NCBI RefSeq assembly: GCF_001880325.1
Contig: NZ_CP016312.1
Coordinates: 1,798,001-1,862,000 of the forward strand
Origin: Thermus brockianus
GTDB lineage: Bacteria; Deinococcota; Deinococci; Deinococcales; Thermaceae
DNA: 64,000 nucleotides
Direction: 5' to 3'
In this document: in pieces, positions 8,585 through 17,408 of the stretch
Position numbering within the stretch: the first letter of the stretch is position 1
How the letters are laid out: the number at the start of each line of letters is the position of its first letter
The notes under the pieces: model-generated
Database searches by the model: none
The model's input: the letters and a program-made list of their open reading frames with translations, nothing else
Told to the model about the DNA's origin: nothing
Made by a program: the position numbers and the translations under genes

Positions 8585-8653
8585 ATGCGCTTCGCTCTAG
8601 CCCTATCCCTAGCCCTGGTCCTAATCGTAGGGCCAGCGGGGGGTAGGGTGTAG
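8585..8653 (+). CDS. ilv leader peptide (attenuation)
   Basis: A 22-codon ORF reads MRFALALSLALVLIVGPAGG followed by RV and stop. Codons 5-15 include five Leu, two Val and one Ile, mostly with CTA or GTA, codons rare in this GC-rich genome. It starts at the 5' end of the predicted transcript and precedes a terminator before ilvB, as in classical branched-chain amino-acid attenuators. The run GGGGGT (8639-8644), in its last codons, can pair with ACCCCC (8674-8679), the 5' side of the terminator stem, giving an antiterminator. I infer that ribosome stalling on scarce charged Leu/Val/Ile tRNA favours read-through. Confidence 0.75.
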   Translation: MRFALALSLALVLIVGPAGGRV

Positions 8654-8671
8654 CGGTTTTAAGGCGCATCC

Positions 8672-8697
8672 AAACCCCCGGGAAACCGGGGGGTTTT
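8672..8697 (+). terminator. ilvB attenuator terminator
   Basis: AAACCCCCGG (8672-8681), a GAAA loop (8682-8685) and CCGGGGGGTTTT (8686-8697) form a strong hairpin with one bulged G, followed by TTTTGGTTT. It lies 20 nt before ilvB and can be excluded by pairing of its 5' arm with the end of the leader-peptide coding region. Confidence 0.75.
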
Positions 8698-8713
8698 GGT
8701 TTAGGAGGGGGCG

Positions 8714-10402
8714 ATGAAGGGAGCGGAGGCACTCTTAAAGGCGCTGGAACGGGAAGGGGTGGAGGTGATCTTCGGCCATCCGGGCGGGGCCATCATGCCC
8801 ACCTACGATGCCCTCTACGACAGCAGGATCCGCCATATTCTGGTGCGCCACGAACAGGGAGGGGTGCACGCGGCCACGGCCTATGCCCGGGCGAGCGGCC
8901 GGGTGGGGGTGGTCATGGCCACCAGTGGCCCCGGGGCGCTGAACCTGGTCACGGGGCTCGCCGACGCCTACATGGACTCCACCCCGGTGGTGGCCATCAC
9001 CGGAAACGTTCCCCGGGCCCTCATCGGCACGGACGCCTTCCAGGAGGCGGACGTCACCGGGGTTACCATGCCCATCACCAAGCACAACTACCTTGTCCAG
9101 GACGTGAACGATCTCCCCCGGGTGGTCAAGGAAGCCTTCCACATCGCCGCCACGGGGCGCCCGGGGCCCGTCCTGATTGACGTTCCCAAGGACGTGCAGC
9201 TCGCCGAGTTTACGGGGGACTTTGACGTGGAGCTGGACCTGCCCGGCTACAAGCCCACCACCAAGGGCCACCCCAAGCAGATTGAGCGGGCCCTGGACGC
9301 CCTGGAAAAGGCGGAAAGACCCATCCTGATGGTGGGGGGTGGGGCCCAGCACGCCCACGCCGAGCTCCTCGCCTTCGCCGAGAAGACCGGCCTGCCCGTC
9401 ATCACCACCCTGATGGGCCTCGGGGCCTTCCCCGGCAACCATCCCCTGTGGCTTGGGATGCCGGGAATGCACGGCACCGTGGCCGCCAACCGGGCCATCC
9501 ACCACGCCGACGTGATCCTGGCCATCGGCCTTCGCTTTGACGACCGGGTCACGGGCAAGGTTTCCCGCTTCGCTCCCCACGCCCACACCATCATCCACGT
9601 GGACATAGACCCGGCGGAGATCGGCAAGGTAGTGCGCACCCACGTCCCCATCGTGGGGGACGCCCGGCTTGTCCTTAAGGAGATGCTCAAGGGGGCGAAG
9701 CCCCTGAAGCTTGCGGGCTGGTGGCGGGAGCTGGAGGAGTGGCGCACCCGCTACCCCTTGCGCTGGAAGCCCAAGCCCCACCTGCAAAGCCAGGAGGTGA
9801 TCCGGGCCTTCTTTGAGGCCACCGGGGGGAATGCCATCGTCACCACGGGGGTGGGGCAGCACCAGATGTTTGCCGCCCAGTTCTTCCCCGTGACCCGGCC
9901 CCGGAGCTTTATCACCTCGGGGGGCCTGGGTACCATGGGGGTGGGGCTTCCCTTCGCCATCGGGGCCAAGTTCGCCCGACCGGACGAGCTCGTCATTGAC
10001 TTTGACGGGGACGGTTCCTTCCAGATGACCCTGCAGGAGCTGGCCACGGTGGTGAAGTACGGCCTGGACGTCAAGGTGGTCATCCTGAATAACGGCTACC
10101 TGGGCATGGTGCGCCAGTGGCAGGACCTCTTCCACGCCAAGCGCTACTCCGAGGTCTACCTGGCGGACTCCAACCCCGACTTCGCCCGCCTGGCCGAGGC
10201 CTACGGCATCCGGGGCATCAAGGTGGAGCGGAAGGAGGACCTGAGGAAGGGCGTGGAGGCGGTCCTGAACGCCGATGGGCCCGTGGTGGCGGAGTTTAAG
10301 GTGTACCACGAGGAAGGGGTCTTCCCCATGATCCCTGCGGGGGGTGCCGCCGAGGACATGATCCTGGAGCACCCCGAGGAGAAGGCGGAGGTGGAGGCGT
10401 GA
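8714..10402 (+). CDS. ilvB: acetolactate synthase (acetohydroxyacid synthase) large subunit
   Basis: The 562-aa ThDP enzyme condenses two pyruvates, or pyruvate with 2-oxobutyrate, as the first common step to Val/Leu and Ile. It shows the N-terminal GHPGGAIMPTYDALYD and HEQGGVHAATAYARASG with the catalytic Glu, the FAD-domain region (GLRFDDRVTGK) and the ThDP/Mg motif (DFDGDGSFQMTLQELAT ... NNGYLGMVRQWQ). GGAGGGGGCG precedes ATG 8714. It overlaps the small subunit as GTGA, which should give equal translation. Expression is probably set by the upstream attenuator. Confidence 0.97.
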   Translation: MKGAEALLKALEREGVEVIFGHPGGAIMPTYDALYDSRIRHILVRHEQGGVHAATAYARASGRVGVVMATSGPGALNLVTGLADAYMDSTPVVAITGNVPRALIGTDAFQEADVTGVTMPITKHNYLVQDVNDLPRVVKEAFHIAATGRPGPVLIDVPKDVQLAEFTGDFDVELDLPGYKPTTKGHPKQIERALDALEKAERPILMVGGGAQHAHAELLAFAEKTGLPVITTLMGLGAFPGNHPLWLGMPGMHGTVAANRAIHHADVILAIGLRFDDRVTGKVSRFAPHAHTIIHVDIDPAEIGKVVRTHVPIVGDARLVLKEMLKGAKPLKLAGWWRELEEWRTRYPLRWKPKPHLQSQEVIRAFFEATGGNAIVTTGVGQHQMFAAQFFPVTRPRSFITSGGLGTMGVGLPFAIGAKFARPDELVIDFDGDGSFQMTLQELATVVKYGLDVKVVILNNGYLGMVRQWQDLFHAKRYSEVYLADSNPDFARLAEAYGIRGIKVERKEDLRKGVEAVLNADGPVVAEFKVYHEEGVFPMIPAGGAAEDMILEHPEEKAEVEA

Positions 10403-10911
10403 GGCACGTGATCTCGGTCCTGGTGCAGGACCATCCCCGGGTTCTGAACCGCATCACAAGCCTGTTCGCCCGCCGGGGCTTCAACCTGGAAAGCCTGGCT
10501 GTGGGGACGACCCACATGCCCGGCCTTTCCCGCATAAGCCTGGTGGTTTCCGGGGATGACCACACCCTGGAGCAGGTGGAAAAGCAACTGAACCGGCTTA
10601 TAGAGGTGCTCAAGGTCACCGACCACTCCGAGCCCCACGTGGAGCGGGAGCTTTGCCTGGTGAAGGTCCACGTGGCCGGGGTGGAGGAGCGGCTTGCGGT
10701 GAAGGACATCCAGGAGGCTTTCCGGGCCCGGGTGGTGGACGTGGCCCAGAAGAGCCTCATCCTGGAGCTCACCGGCGACTCCAAGAAGGTGGATTCCTTT
10801 ATTGAGGCCCTGAGGCCTTATGGGATCCTCGAGGTCATGCGCACCGGGGCCGTGGCCATGAGCCGGGGCGAGAGGACCCTTAAGGTCAGGGAAAAACGGG
10901 AGGCGGTATGA
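10399..10911 (+). CDS. ilvN: acetolactate synthase small (regulatory) subunit
   Basis: The 170-aa protein begins with an ACT domain ([33 protein letters not shown]), which binds valine for feedback control, followed by a C-terminal domain typical of IlvN/IlvH ([20 protein letters not shown]). It stimulates and regulates the IlvB catalytic subunit. The GTG start overlaps the ilvB stop and its own stop overlaps ilvC as ATGA, so the three genes are translationally coupled. The symbol ilvH is used equally for this form. Confidence 0.95.
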   Translation: MRHVISVLVQDHPRVLNRITSLFARRGFNLESLAVGTTHMPGLSRISLVVSGDDHTLEQVEKQLNRLIEVLKVTDHSEPHVERELCLVKVHVAGVEERLAVKDIQEAFRARVVDVAQKSLILELTGDSKKVDSFIEALRPYGILEVMRTGAVAMSRGERTLKVREKREAV

Positions 10912-11921
10912 AGATCTACTACGAGCACGATGCGGACCTAGGCTTCATCCTCGGCAAGAAGGTAGCGGTCTTGGGCTTCGGCTCCCAGGGGCACGCCCAC
11001 GCCCTGAACCTGAAGGAGTCGGGGGTGGACGTGCGGGTAGGCCTGAGGCCCGGTTCCAAGAGCTTCGCCAAGGCGGAGGCGGCGGGGCTCCGCGTGCTTT
11101 CCGTGGCCGAGGCGGTGCGGGAGGCGGACGTGGTCATGGTCCTTCTCCCCGACGAGGCCCAGGGGCGGGTCTACCGGGAGGAGATTGAGCCCAACCTGAG
11201 GGAAGGGGCGGCTTTGGCCTTCGCCCACGGCTTCAACATCCACTTCGGCCAGATCAAGCCCAGGCGGGACCTGGACGTCTGGATGGTGGCCCCCAAGGGG
11301 CCCGGCCACCTGGTCCGGAGCGAGTACCAAAGGGGGAGCGGGGTGCCCGCCCTGGTGGCGGTGCACCAGGACGCCTCGGGGAGCGCCTTCCCCACCGCCT
11401 TGGCCTACGCCAAGGCCATCGGGGCTGCCCGGGCCGGGGTCATCGCCACCACCTTCAAGGACGAGACGGAAACCGACCTCTTCGGGGAGCAGGCGGTGCT
11501 CTGCGGGGGGCTTACCCGGCTCATCCAGGCGGGGTTTGAGACCCTGGTGGAGGCGGGGTACCCGCCGGAGATGGCCTACTTTGAAACCGTGCACGAGGTG
11601 AAGCTCATCGTGGACCTCATCTACGAGGCGGGCTTCGCCGGGATGCGCTACTCCATCTCCAACACCGCCGAGTACGGGGACTACACCCGGGGCGAGGTGG
11701 CGGTGCCGGTGGAGGAGACCAAGCGGCGCATGCGGGAAATCCTCCGGCAGATCCAGACCGGGGAGTTCGCCCGGGAATGGATGCTGGAGAACCAGGTGGG
11801 CCAGCCCGTCCTCGAGGCCAACCGCAAGCGCTGGAAGGCCCATCCCATTGAGGAGGTGGGGGCGAGGCTTCGGGCCATGATGCCCTTCCTCAGGGCCAGG
11901 GTATTGGAGGAAGTCGGGTAA
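10908..11921 (+). CDS. ilvC: ketol-acid reductoisomerase
   Basis: The 337-aa class I enzyme isomerises and reduces acetolactate or acetohydroxybutyrate using NADPH and Mg2+. The dinucleotide loop is [15 protein letters not shown]. Metal-binding acidic residues occur in [17 protein letters not shown] and [16 protein letters not shown]-type helices. [13 protein letters not shown] is the conserved C-terminal knotted-domain motif. It is the last gene of the ilvBNC transcript and is followed after 2 nt by a terminator. Confidence 0.97.
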   Translation: MKIYYEHDADLGFILGKKVAVLGFGSQGHAHALNLKESGVDVRVGLRPGSKSFAKAEAAGLRVLSVAEAVREADVVMVLLPDEAQGRVYREEIEPNLREGAALAFAHGFNIHFGQIKPRRDLDVWMVAPKGPGHLVRSEYQRGSGVPALVAVHQDASGSAFPTALAYAKAIGAARAGVIATTFKDETETDLFGEQAVLCGGLTRLIQAGFETLVEAGYPPEMAYFETVHEVKLIVDLIYEAGFAGMRYSISNTAEYGDYTRGEVAVPVEETKRRMREILRQIQTGEFAREWMLENQVGQPVLEANRKRWKAHPIEEVGARLRAMMPFLRARVLEEVG

Positions 11922-11923
11922 CG

Positions 11924-11949
11924 AAGGGCCCCCCTTGGGGGGCCCTTTT
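11924..11949 (+). terminator. terminator between ilvC and leuA
   Basis: GGGCCCCCC (11926-11934) pairs with GGGGGGCCC (11937-11945) and TTTT follows. The stem is perfect with a minimal loop. It should end most ilvBNC transcripts and leave leuA-cimA to read-through or a separate promoter. Confidence 0.8.
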
Positions 11950-11966
11950 CTGCAAAGGGGGGAACG

Positions 11967-13523
11967 ATGGAGCGGCACATCCGAATCTTTGACACCACGC
12001 TTAGGGACGGCGAGCAGAGCCCAGGGGTGGCGCTTTCCTTGGACCAGAAGCTGGAAATCGCCCATGCCCTGGCCCGGCTCAACGTGGACATCATTGAGGC
12101 GGGCTTTCCCGTATCCGGGCCTTTGGAGTTTGAGGCGGTGCGGCGCATCGCCACGGAGGTAAAGGGCCCCATCATCGCCGCCTTGGCCCGCACCCACACC
12201 CTGGACATTGACCAGGCGGCCAAGGCCTTGGAGAAGGCGGAAAAGCCAAGGATTCACGTCTTCACCTCCGCCTCCAAGATCCACCTGGAGTACATGCTGA
12301 AGAAGACGGAGGAGGAGGTCTTGGAGATGGCGGACCAAATGGTCCGCTACGCCCGCCGCTACGTGGACGACGTGGAGTTTTCCGCCCAGGACGTGATGCG
12401 GGCGGACTGGGACTTCGTGAAGCGGCTTTACGAGGTGGCCATAGAGGCGGGGGCCACCACCATCAACATCCCCGACACCACGGGCTACGGCACGCCTGGG
12501 GAGTACGGGGCCCTCATCCGCCGCATCCGCGACGAGGTGGTGCGGGGGCGGGATGTCATCATCTCCACCCACACCCACGACGACCTGGGCCTCGCCGTGG
12601 CCAACGCCCTGGCCGGCGTGGAGAACGGGGCGGGGCAGGTGGAGTGCACCATCAACGGCATTGGGGAGCGGGCGGGGAACACCTCCTTGGAGGAGGTGGT
12701 CATGGCGCTCTACGTGCGCCGGGACTGGTACAAGGCCTACACCCAGATCAACACCCGGGAGATCTACCGGGTTTCCCGCCTGGTGGAGCGCTACACGGGG
12801 ATGCCCGTCCCCCCCAACAAGGCCATCGTGGGGGACAACGCCTTCGCCCACGAGTCCGGCATCCACCAGGACGGCGTCCTGAAGCACCGGGCCACCTACG
12901 AGATCATGGACGCCGAGCTCATCGGCCGCCGGCCCGCGGTGATCGTCCTGGGCAAGCACTCGGGGCGGGCAGCCTTCAGGAAGGCCCTGGAGGATCTGGG
13001 CTACAAGGACCTCTCCGAGGAGGAGCTGAAGAAGCTCTTCGCCCGCTTCAAGGAGATCGCCGAGAAAAAGGGTCCCCTTTCCGCCGAGGAGCTCCAGGCC
13101 CTGGTGGAAAGCGAGCGCGAGCCCGCCTCCCACTTCTTCACCCTGGAACACGTTCAGTTCTTCTCGGGCTCGGGCCTCTTGCCCACGGCCACGGTGAAGG
13201 TGAGGACCCCCGAGGGGGAGCGGGTGGCCACCCACACAGGGGATGGGCCGGTGGACGCCGTGTACAAGGCCATCCAGGAGGCCATCGGTCTCAGGCCCGA
13301 GCTGGAGCTCTACCGGGTGGAGGCCATCACGGGGAGCACCGAGGCCTTGGGCCAGGTGACGGTGCGGCTCCGGCTGGGTGAGCTCCAGGCGGTGGGGGTG
13401 GGGGTTTCCCCGGACATCATTGAGGCCAGCGCCTTGGCCTTCTTGGACGCCGCCGGGAAGCTGGTCTCGGGCCGGGCCACCCGGCATCCCCCTTCCATCG
13501 CCGAGGTCCAGCGCGGGGTCTAG
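11967..13523 (+). CDS. leuA: 2-isopropylmalate synthase
   Basis: The 518-aa enzyme condenses 2-oxoisovalerate with acetyl-CoA, the committed leucine step. The TIM-barrel domain begins IFDTTLRDGEQSPGVALSL and has the metal HxH (ISTHTHDDLGLAVANALAG) and NGIGERAGNTSLEEV. The C-terminal part (from about residue 390) is the LeuA allosteric domain, which binds leucine. ATG at 11967 follows AAAGGGGGGAACG. It lies right after the ilvC terminator and only 2 bp before cimA. In Thermus the lysine-pathway homocitrate synthase is a paralogue, but the C-terminal allosteric domain and location favour LeuA. Confidence 0.93.
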   Translation: MERHIRIFDTTLRDGEQSPGVALSLDQKLEIAHALARLNVDIIEAGFPVSGPLEFEAVRRIATEVKGPIIAALARTHTLDIDQAAKALEKAEKPRIHVFTSASKIHLEYMLKKTEEEVLEMADQMVRYARRYVDDVEFSAQDVMRADWDFVKRLYEVAIEAGATTINIPDTTGYGTPGEYGALIRRIRDEVVRGRDVIISTHTHDDLGLAVANALAGVENGAGQVECTINGIGERAGNTSLEEVVMALYVRRDWYKAYTQINTREIYRVSRLVERYTGMPVPPNKAIVGDNAFAHESGIHQDGVLKHRATYEIMDAELIGRRPAVIVLGKHSGRAAFRKALEDLGYKDLSEEELKKLFARFKEIAEKKGPLSAEELQALVESEREPASHFFTLEHVQFFSGSGLLPTATVKVRTPEGERVATHTGDGPVDAVYKAIQEAIGLRPELELYRVEAITGSTEALGQVTVRLRLGELQAVGVGVSPDIIEASALAFLDAAGKLVSGRATRHPPSIAEVQRGV

Positions 13524-13525
13524 GC

Positions 13526-15103
13526 ATGGTGGAGATCCTGGACACCACGCTCCGGGACGGCACCCAAGGGGAGGGGGTAAGCCTCTCCGTGGACGATAAG
13601 GTGGCCATCGCCAAGCGGCTTGCCGCCTTTGGCGTCCACGTGATTGAGGGGGGCTGGCCCGGCTCCAACCCCAAGGACGCCGAGTTCTTCGCCCGCATGA
13701 AGGGGGTGGACCTGGGGGCGGCCCGGCTCGCCGCCTTTGGGGCTACCCGCCGCAAGGGGCTCGTGCCGGAGGAGGACCCCTCCGTCCTCGCCCTCCTGGA
13801 GGCGGAAACCCCGGTGGTGGTCCTCTTCGGCAAGAGCTGGACCCTGCATGTCCTCGAGGCCCTGGAGACCACCTTGGAGGAAAACCTCCACATGATCCGG
13901 GACACGGTGGCCTTCTTCGCCAGGAGGGGAAAGCGGGTCATCTACGATGCCGAGCACTTCTTTGACGGCTACAAGGAGGACCCCGCCTACGCCCTCGCCA
14001 CCCTGGAGGCCGCCCGGGAGGGGGGAGCGGACACCCTGGTCCTTTGCGACACCAACGGGGGAAGCCTTCCCGAGGAGGTCTACGCCATCACCAAGGCCGT
14101 GGTGGAGCGCTTTCCCGGGGTTAGGGTGGGCATCCATCCCCACAACGACGCCGAGCTCGCCGTGGCCAACGCCCTGGCGGCGGTGCGGGCCGGGGCTACC
14201 CACGCCCAGGGCACCATCAACGGCTACGGGGAGCGGTGCGGCAACCTCAACCTCACGAGCTTCCTCCCCACCCTGGTCTTCAAGTACGGCATCCCCGCCC
14301 TTCCCCCGGAAAGGCTGAAGGGCCTAAAGGAGCTCTCTCACTTCGTGGACGAGCGGGCCAACCTCACCCCGAACCGCCGCGCCCCCTACGTGGGGGAGGC
14401 GGCCTTCGCCCACAAGGCGGGGGTGCACGTGTCCGCTGTCCTCAAAAACCCCCGCACCTACGAGCACATCCCCCCGGAGTGGGTGGGGAATACCCGCCGC
14501 TTCCTGGTCTCGGATGTCTCGGGCCGCTCCAACCTCCTCGCCAAGCTCCAGGAGCTCGGGGTGGACCTCTCCAAGGAGGAGGCCAAGCGCCTCTTGGACG
14601 AGGTGAAGGCCCTGGAGTACGAGGGCTACGCCTTTGAGGGGGCGGAGGCGAGCTTCTACCTCCTGGCCCACCGGCTCAAGGGCGGGGCCCTGCCTTTTAG
14701 CGTGGAGGGGTTTAGCGTCTTCGTCCACGGCTCGGGCCTGGACACCGCTTGGGCCGAGGCCACGGTGCGGGTGCGGGTGGGGGAGAGCCTCCAGCACACC
14801 GCCGCCGAGAGCCCTTTCGGCCCCGTTTCCGCCCTGGACCGGGCCTTCCGCAAGGCGGTGTTGCAGTTTTACCCGGAGCTCGCCGAGGTGGAGCTCACGG
14901 ACTACAAGGTGCGCATCCTCTCGGGCCAGGAAGCGGGCACCAACTCGGGGGTGCGGGTGATGACCGAGATGCGGCGGGGGGAGGAGCGTTTCGCCACGGT
15001 GGGGGCCAGCGAGAACATCCTCGAGGCCTCCCTCAAGGCCCTCACGGACGGCTACGCCTACGCCCTCCTCTTCGCCCGGGCCCCTACGCCCAAGGAAGCC
15101 TGA
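13526..15103 (+). CDS. cimA: (R)-citramalate synthase
   Basis: The 525-aa LeuA relative begins VEILDTTLRDGTQGEGVSLS and has GIHPHNDAELAVANALAAV and NGYGERCGNLNL, with a C-terminal allosteric domain. The TQGEG form of the N-terminal motif and the overall layout are those of CimA, which makes citramalate from pyruvate and acetyl-CoA, providing 2-oxobutyrate for isoleucine without threonine. It lies 2 bp after leuA, so the pair divides pyruvate-derived carbon between Leu and Ile. Its 3' end overlaps the convergent Uma2 gene by 20 bp. Confidence 0.9.
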   Translation: MVEILDTTLRDGTQGEGVSLSVDDKVAIAKRLAAFGVHVIEGGWPGSNPKDAEFFARMKGVDLGAARLAAFGATRRKGLVPEEDPSVLALLEAETPVVVLFGKSWTLHVLEALETTLEENLHMIRDTVAFFARRGKRVIYDAEHFFDGYKEDPAYALATLEAAREGGADTLVLCDTNGGSLPEEVYAITKAVVERFPGVRVGIHPHNDAELAVANALAAVRAGATHAQGTINGYGERCGNLNLTSFLPTLVFKYGIPALPPERLKGLKELSHFVDERANLTPNRRAPYVGEAAFAHKAGVHVSAVLKNPRTYEHIPPEWVGNTRRFLVSDVSGRSNLLAKLQELGVDLSKEEAKRLLDEVKALEYEGYAFEGAEASFYLLAHRLKGGALPFSVEGFSVFVHGSGLDTAWAEATVRVRVGESLQHTAAESPFGPVSALDRAFRKAVLQFYPELAEVELTDYKVRILSGQEAGTNSGVRVMTEMRRGEERFATVGASENILEASLKALTDGYAYALLFARAPTPKEA

Positions 15104-15608
15104 CCTCGGGAAAGGCCAGGGGGCTCACCGCCTCTTCGGGGGTGAGGAGGCGGATTTCCCGGTACCGCCCAACCCGGGGGTCGCGGTGGACCTCCAGGAG
15201 GCCCTCCTTCAGGTTCACGAGCCACACCTCGGGGATGCCCGCCTCGGCGTAGAGGGGAAGCTTCACCCCTCGGTCAAACTCCAAGGAGGTGTCCGCCACC
15301 TCCACCAGGAGGAGGACGTCCTCGGGGGTGGGGAGGCGATCCTGGTAGCGCTCCAAGGGGGGCTTGAGGATGAGGAGGTCCGGCTCGGGCTCGGAGTCCT
15401 CCGCGAGGCGCAAGGGAGACTGAACCGCCACCAAGGCCTTGCCTGCCAAAGCTTCCTTCAGCTGGTGGTCCAAGCGCATCACGGCGGCCACGTGCCTGGG
15501 TCCCATGGGGCTCATCTGGTACACCTCTCCCCTTAGGAGCTCCACGTGGGGCACCCCCTGGAAGGCCCGCTCAAACGCTTCCACGCTGAAGCGGTACCGG
15601 GTGGCCAT
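15084..15608 (-). CDS. Uma2 family (DUF820) putative restriction-fold protein
   Basis: This 174-aa protein has the Uma2 pattern VELLRGEVYQMSPMGPRH, then PEPDLLIL, LLLVEVADTSLEFDRGVKLP and LYAEAGIPEVWLVN, giving the D...E-x-D...K arrangement of the PD-(D/E)XK nuclease fold. Function is unknown in the family. ATG at 15608 is chosen over an upstream extension because MATRYRFSVEAFERAF aligns with the start of the paralogue at 20431. It is convergent with cimA and 7 bp downstream of the ABC-2 permease gene. Confidence 0.8.
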   Translation of the reverse strand: MATRYRFSVEAFERAFQGVPHVELLRGEVYQMSPMGPRHVAAVMRLDHQLKEALAGKALVAVQSPLRLAEDSEPEPDLLILKPPLERYQDRLPTPEDVLLLVEVADTSLEFDRGVKLPLYAEAGIPEVWLVNLKEGLLEVHRDPRVGRYREIRLLTPEEAVSPLAFPEVRLPWA

Positions 15609-15615
15609 GCCTCCA

Positions 15616-16392
15616 TTATGCCCCGTGGCCGGCGTAGTGCTTGAGCCCAAGCCGCCAGAGGAGGCGCCAGAGGAGGAAGAAGAAAACCCCCCAAAGGAGC
15701 ATCACCCAAAGGCCCGGGAAGAGGCGCACCTCCTGCCCCGCCAGGAGGGCGGCGGGGAGGTAGACCAGGTAGGGGAAGGGGGTGAGGAGGGCGAGGGTCC
15801 TTAGGGGTTCGGGGAAGACCTCCAGGGGGGCGATGGTTCCAGAAAGGAAAAGGTAAAGGAGGAAGAAGACCTCCTCCACTGCCGTGGCCCGCTCGCTGAA
15901 GAAGGTGAGGAGGGCGATGGCGTACTGCATGAGGTAGCGGAGCAAAAAGGCTAGGGCGGTGAGGAGGAGCCCGAGGAGGAAGGACAAAGGCTCGGGTGGG
16001 AAGCGGGCCTCGGGGAAGAGGAGAAAGAAGAGGAGGGTGAGGAGGACCACGAAGGGAAGCCGGGCGAGCCTTTCCGCCACGTGGGCCGCCAAGTGGTCAA
16101 AGAAGGGGTCCAGGGGCCTAAGGAGGCGGAAGGAGAGCCTCCCTTCCACCACGTCCCGCTCAAACTCCCACACCACCCAGACCACCGTGGCCTGGCGCAC
16201 CAGGAAGACCATGAGGAAGTAGCGGGCGAACTCCCCGGGGCCTAAGGGGAAATCCCCGTGCCGCGCCGCTTCCGTCCAGACCCCAAGGAGGATCAGGGGA
16301 AGCGCCCCCGCCAGGGCCCAAAGGAAAAGCTCCGCCCGGTACTCCAGCATGTAGGCGAGGTACACCCCTAGGAGGGCCCAGGCCTTCCTCAT
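15616..16392 (-). CDS. ABC-2 type transporter permease
   Basis: The 258-aa protein has six predicted hydrophobic helices and begins MRKAWALLGVYLAYMLEYRA. Cytoplasmic EFERDVVEGRLSFRLLRPLDP closely parallels VQQGTLDFVLLKPLDPQF in the permease at 17409, marking them as the two membrane halves of one exporter. ATG overlaps the ATPase stop as ATGA. Substrate unknown. Confidence 0.82.
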   Translation of the reverse strand: MRKAWALLGVYLAYMLEYRAELFLWALAGALPLILLGVWTEAARHGDFPLGPGEFARYFLMVFLVRQATVVWVVWEFERDVVEGRLSFRLLRPLDPFFDHLAAHVAERLARLPFVVLLTLLFFLLFPEARFPPEPLSFLLGLLLTALAFLLRYLMQYAIALLTFFSERATAVEEVFFLLYLFLSGTIAPLEVFPEPLRTLALLTPFPYLVYLPAALLAGQEVRLFPGLWVMLLWGVFFFLLWRLLWRLGLKHYAGHGA

Positions 16393-17387
16393 CCCTCCAC
16401 CTCCTTGGGGCTTTGGAAGACCCGGGCGATGACCTCTTCCAGGGGGGGCTCCTTGACCTCGAGGTCCTCCACGGGAAGCCCCTTCAGGATGAGGGCCACC
16501 CGCTCCGTGAGCCCCTCCCGGGGGACGAGGAGCCTGGCCTCCCGCCCCTCCGCTTCCCGCACCTCCCCGAAGGCCTTCAGGGCCTCCCGGGGAAGGGGTT
16601 TGGCCAGGACGAGCCGCACCTCCCGGTAGGGGGCGAAGCGGGCCAAAAGGCCCTCCAAGGCCCCGTCGTAGAGGAGCCTGCCATGGTGGATGACCAGGAC
16701 CCTTTCGCAAAGGGCGGCGATGTCCGCCATGTAGTGGCTCGTGAGGAGGATGGTGGCCCCGTAGCGGGCGTTGTAGGCCCGCACGAACTCCCGCACCGCC
16801 ACCTGGGCGTTCACGTCCAGGCCCAGGGTGGGCTCGTCCAGGAAGAGGACCTCGGGGCGGTGGAGGAGGGCGGCCAAAAGCTCCGCCTTCATCCTTTCCC
16901 CCAGGGAGAGCTTGCGCACGGGCTGGTGGAGCTTCCCCTCTAGCCCCAGCATCTCTGCCAGCTCCCCCACCCGCTTCCGGAACTCCCCCTCGGGGACCTC
17001 GTAGATGGCGGCGTTGAGCCGGAGGGTGTCCATGGCGGGCAGGTCCCAGATCAGCTGTTGCTTGTTGCCCATGACCAGGGTGATCTTCCTCAGGAAGGCC
17101 CTTTCCCGCCGCCAGGGCACGTGCCCCGCCACCAACGCCTCCCCACGGGTGGGGTGGAGGAGCCCCGTGAGCATCTTCAAGGTGGTGGTCTTGCCCGCCC
17201 CGTTGGGGCCCAAAAAGCCCACCACCTCCCCCCGCCGGATGGCGAAGCTCACCCCCTCCACCGCCCGCACCAGGCGGTACTGGCGGAAGAGGAAGTGGCG
17301 CAGGGTACCCAGGAGGCTTTCCTCCTTCAGGGCCACGCGGAAGTGCTTGGTGAGGTCTTGGGCGAGGACGACGGCCTCGAGGCGCAC
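16389..17387 (-). CDS. ABC-2 transporter ATP-binding protein
   Basis: The 332-aa ATPase has Walker A GFLGPNGAGKTTTLKML, ABC signature KLSLGERMKAELLAALL, Walker B EVLFLDEPTLGLD and an H-loop LLTSHYMAD, plus a C-terminal extension of about 90 aa. It powers export through the adjacent permeases at 15616 and 17409. The GTG start at 17387 has TAGACT 6 nt upstream and no Shine-Dalgarno (leaderless). The second permease gene is divergent with only 21 bp between starts. Confidence 0.9.
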   Translation of the reverse strand: MRLEAVVLAQDLTKHFRVALKEESLLGTLRHFLFRQYRLVRAVEGVSFAIRRGEVVGFLGPNGAGKTTTLKMLTGLLHPTRGEALVAGHVPWRRERAFLRKITLVMGNKQQLIWDLPAMDTLRLNAAIYEVPEGEFRKRVGELAEMLGLEGKLHQPVRKLSLGERMKAELLAALLHRPEVLFLDEPTLGLDVNAQVAVREFVRAYNARYGATILLTSHYMADIAALCERVLVIHHGRLLYDGALEGLLARFAPYREVRLVLAKPLPREALKAFGEVREAEGREARLLVPREGLTERVALILKGLPVEDLEVKEPPLEEVIARVFQSPKEVEG

Positions 17388-17408
17388 CCTCTAAGTCTAC
17401 GTGGTGTA

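Noticed and set aside
8735-10372. A 545-codon minus-strand frame opposite ilvB
   Set aside because: Antisense shadow of ilvB with the same His/Gly/Pro-rich composition; no promoter or ribosome binding site.
10938-13487. An 849-codon open frame on the minus strand across ilvC-leuA
   Set aside because: It is the antisense shadow of two well-identified genes, a normal result of high GC with few stop codons; the translation is Pro/Gly/His-rich and has no start signals.
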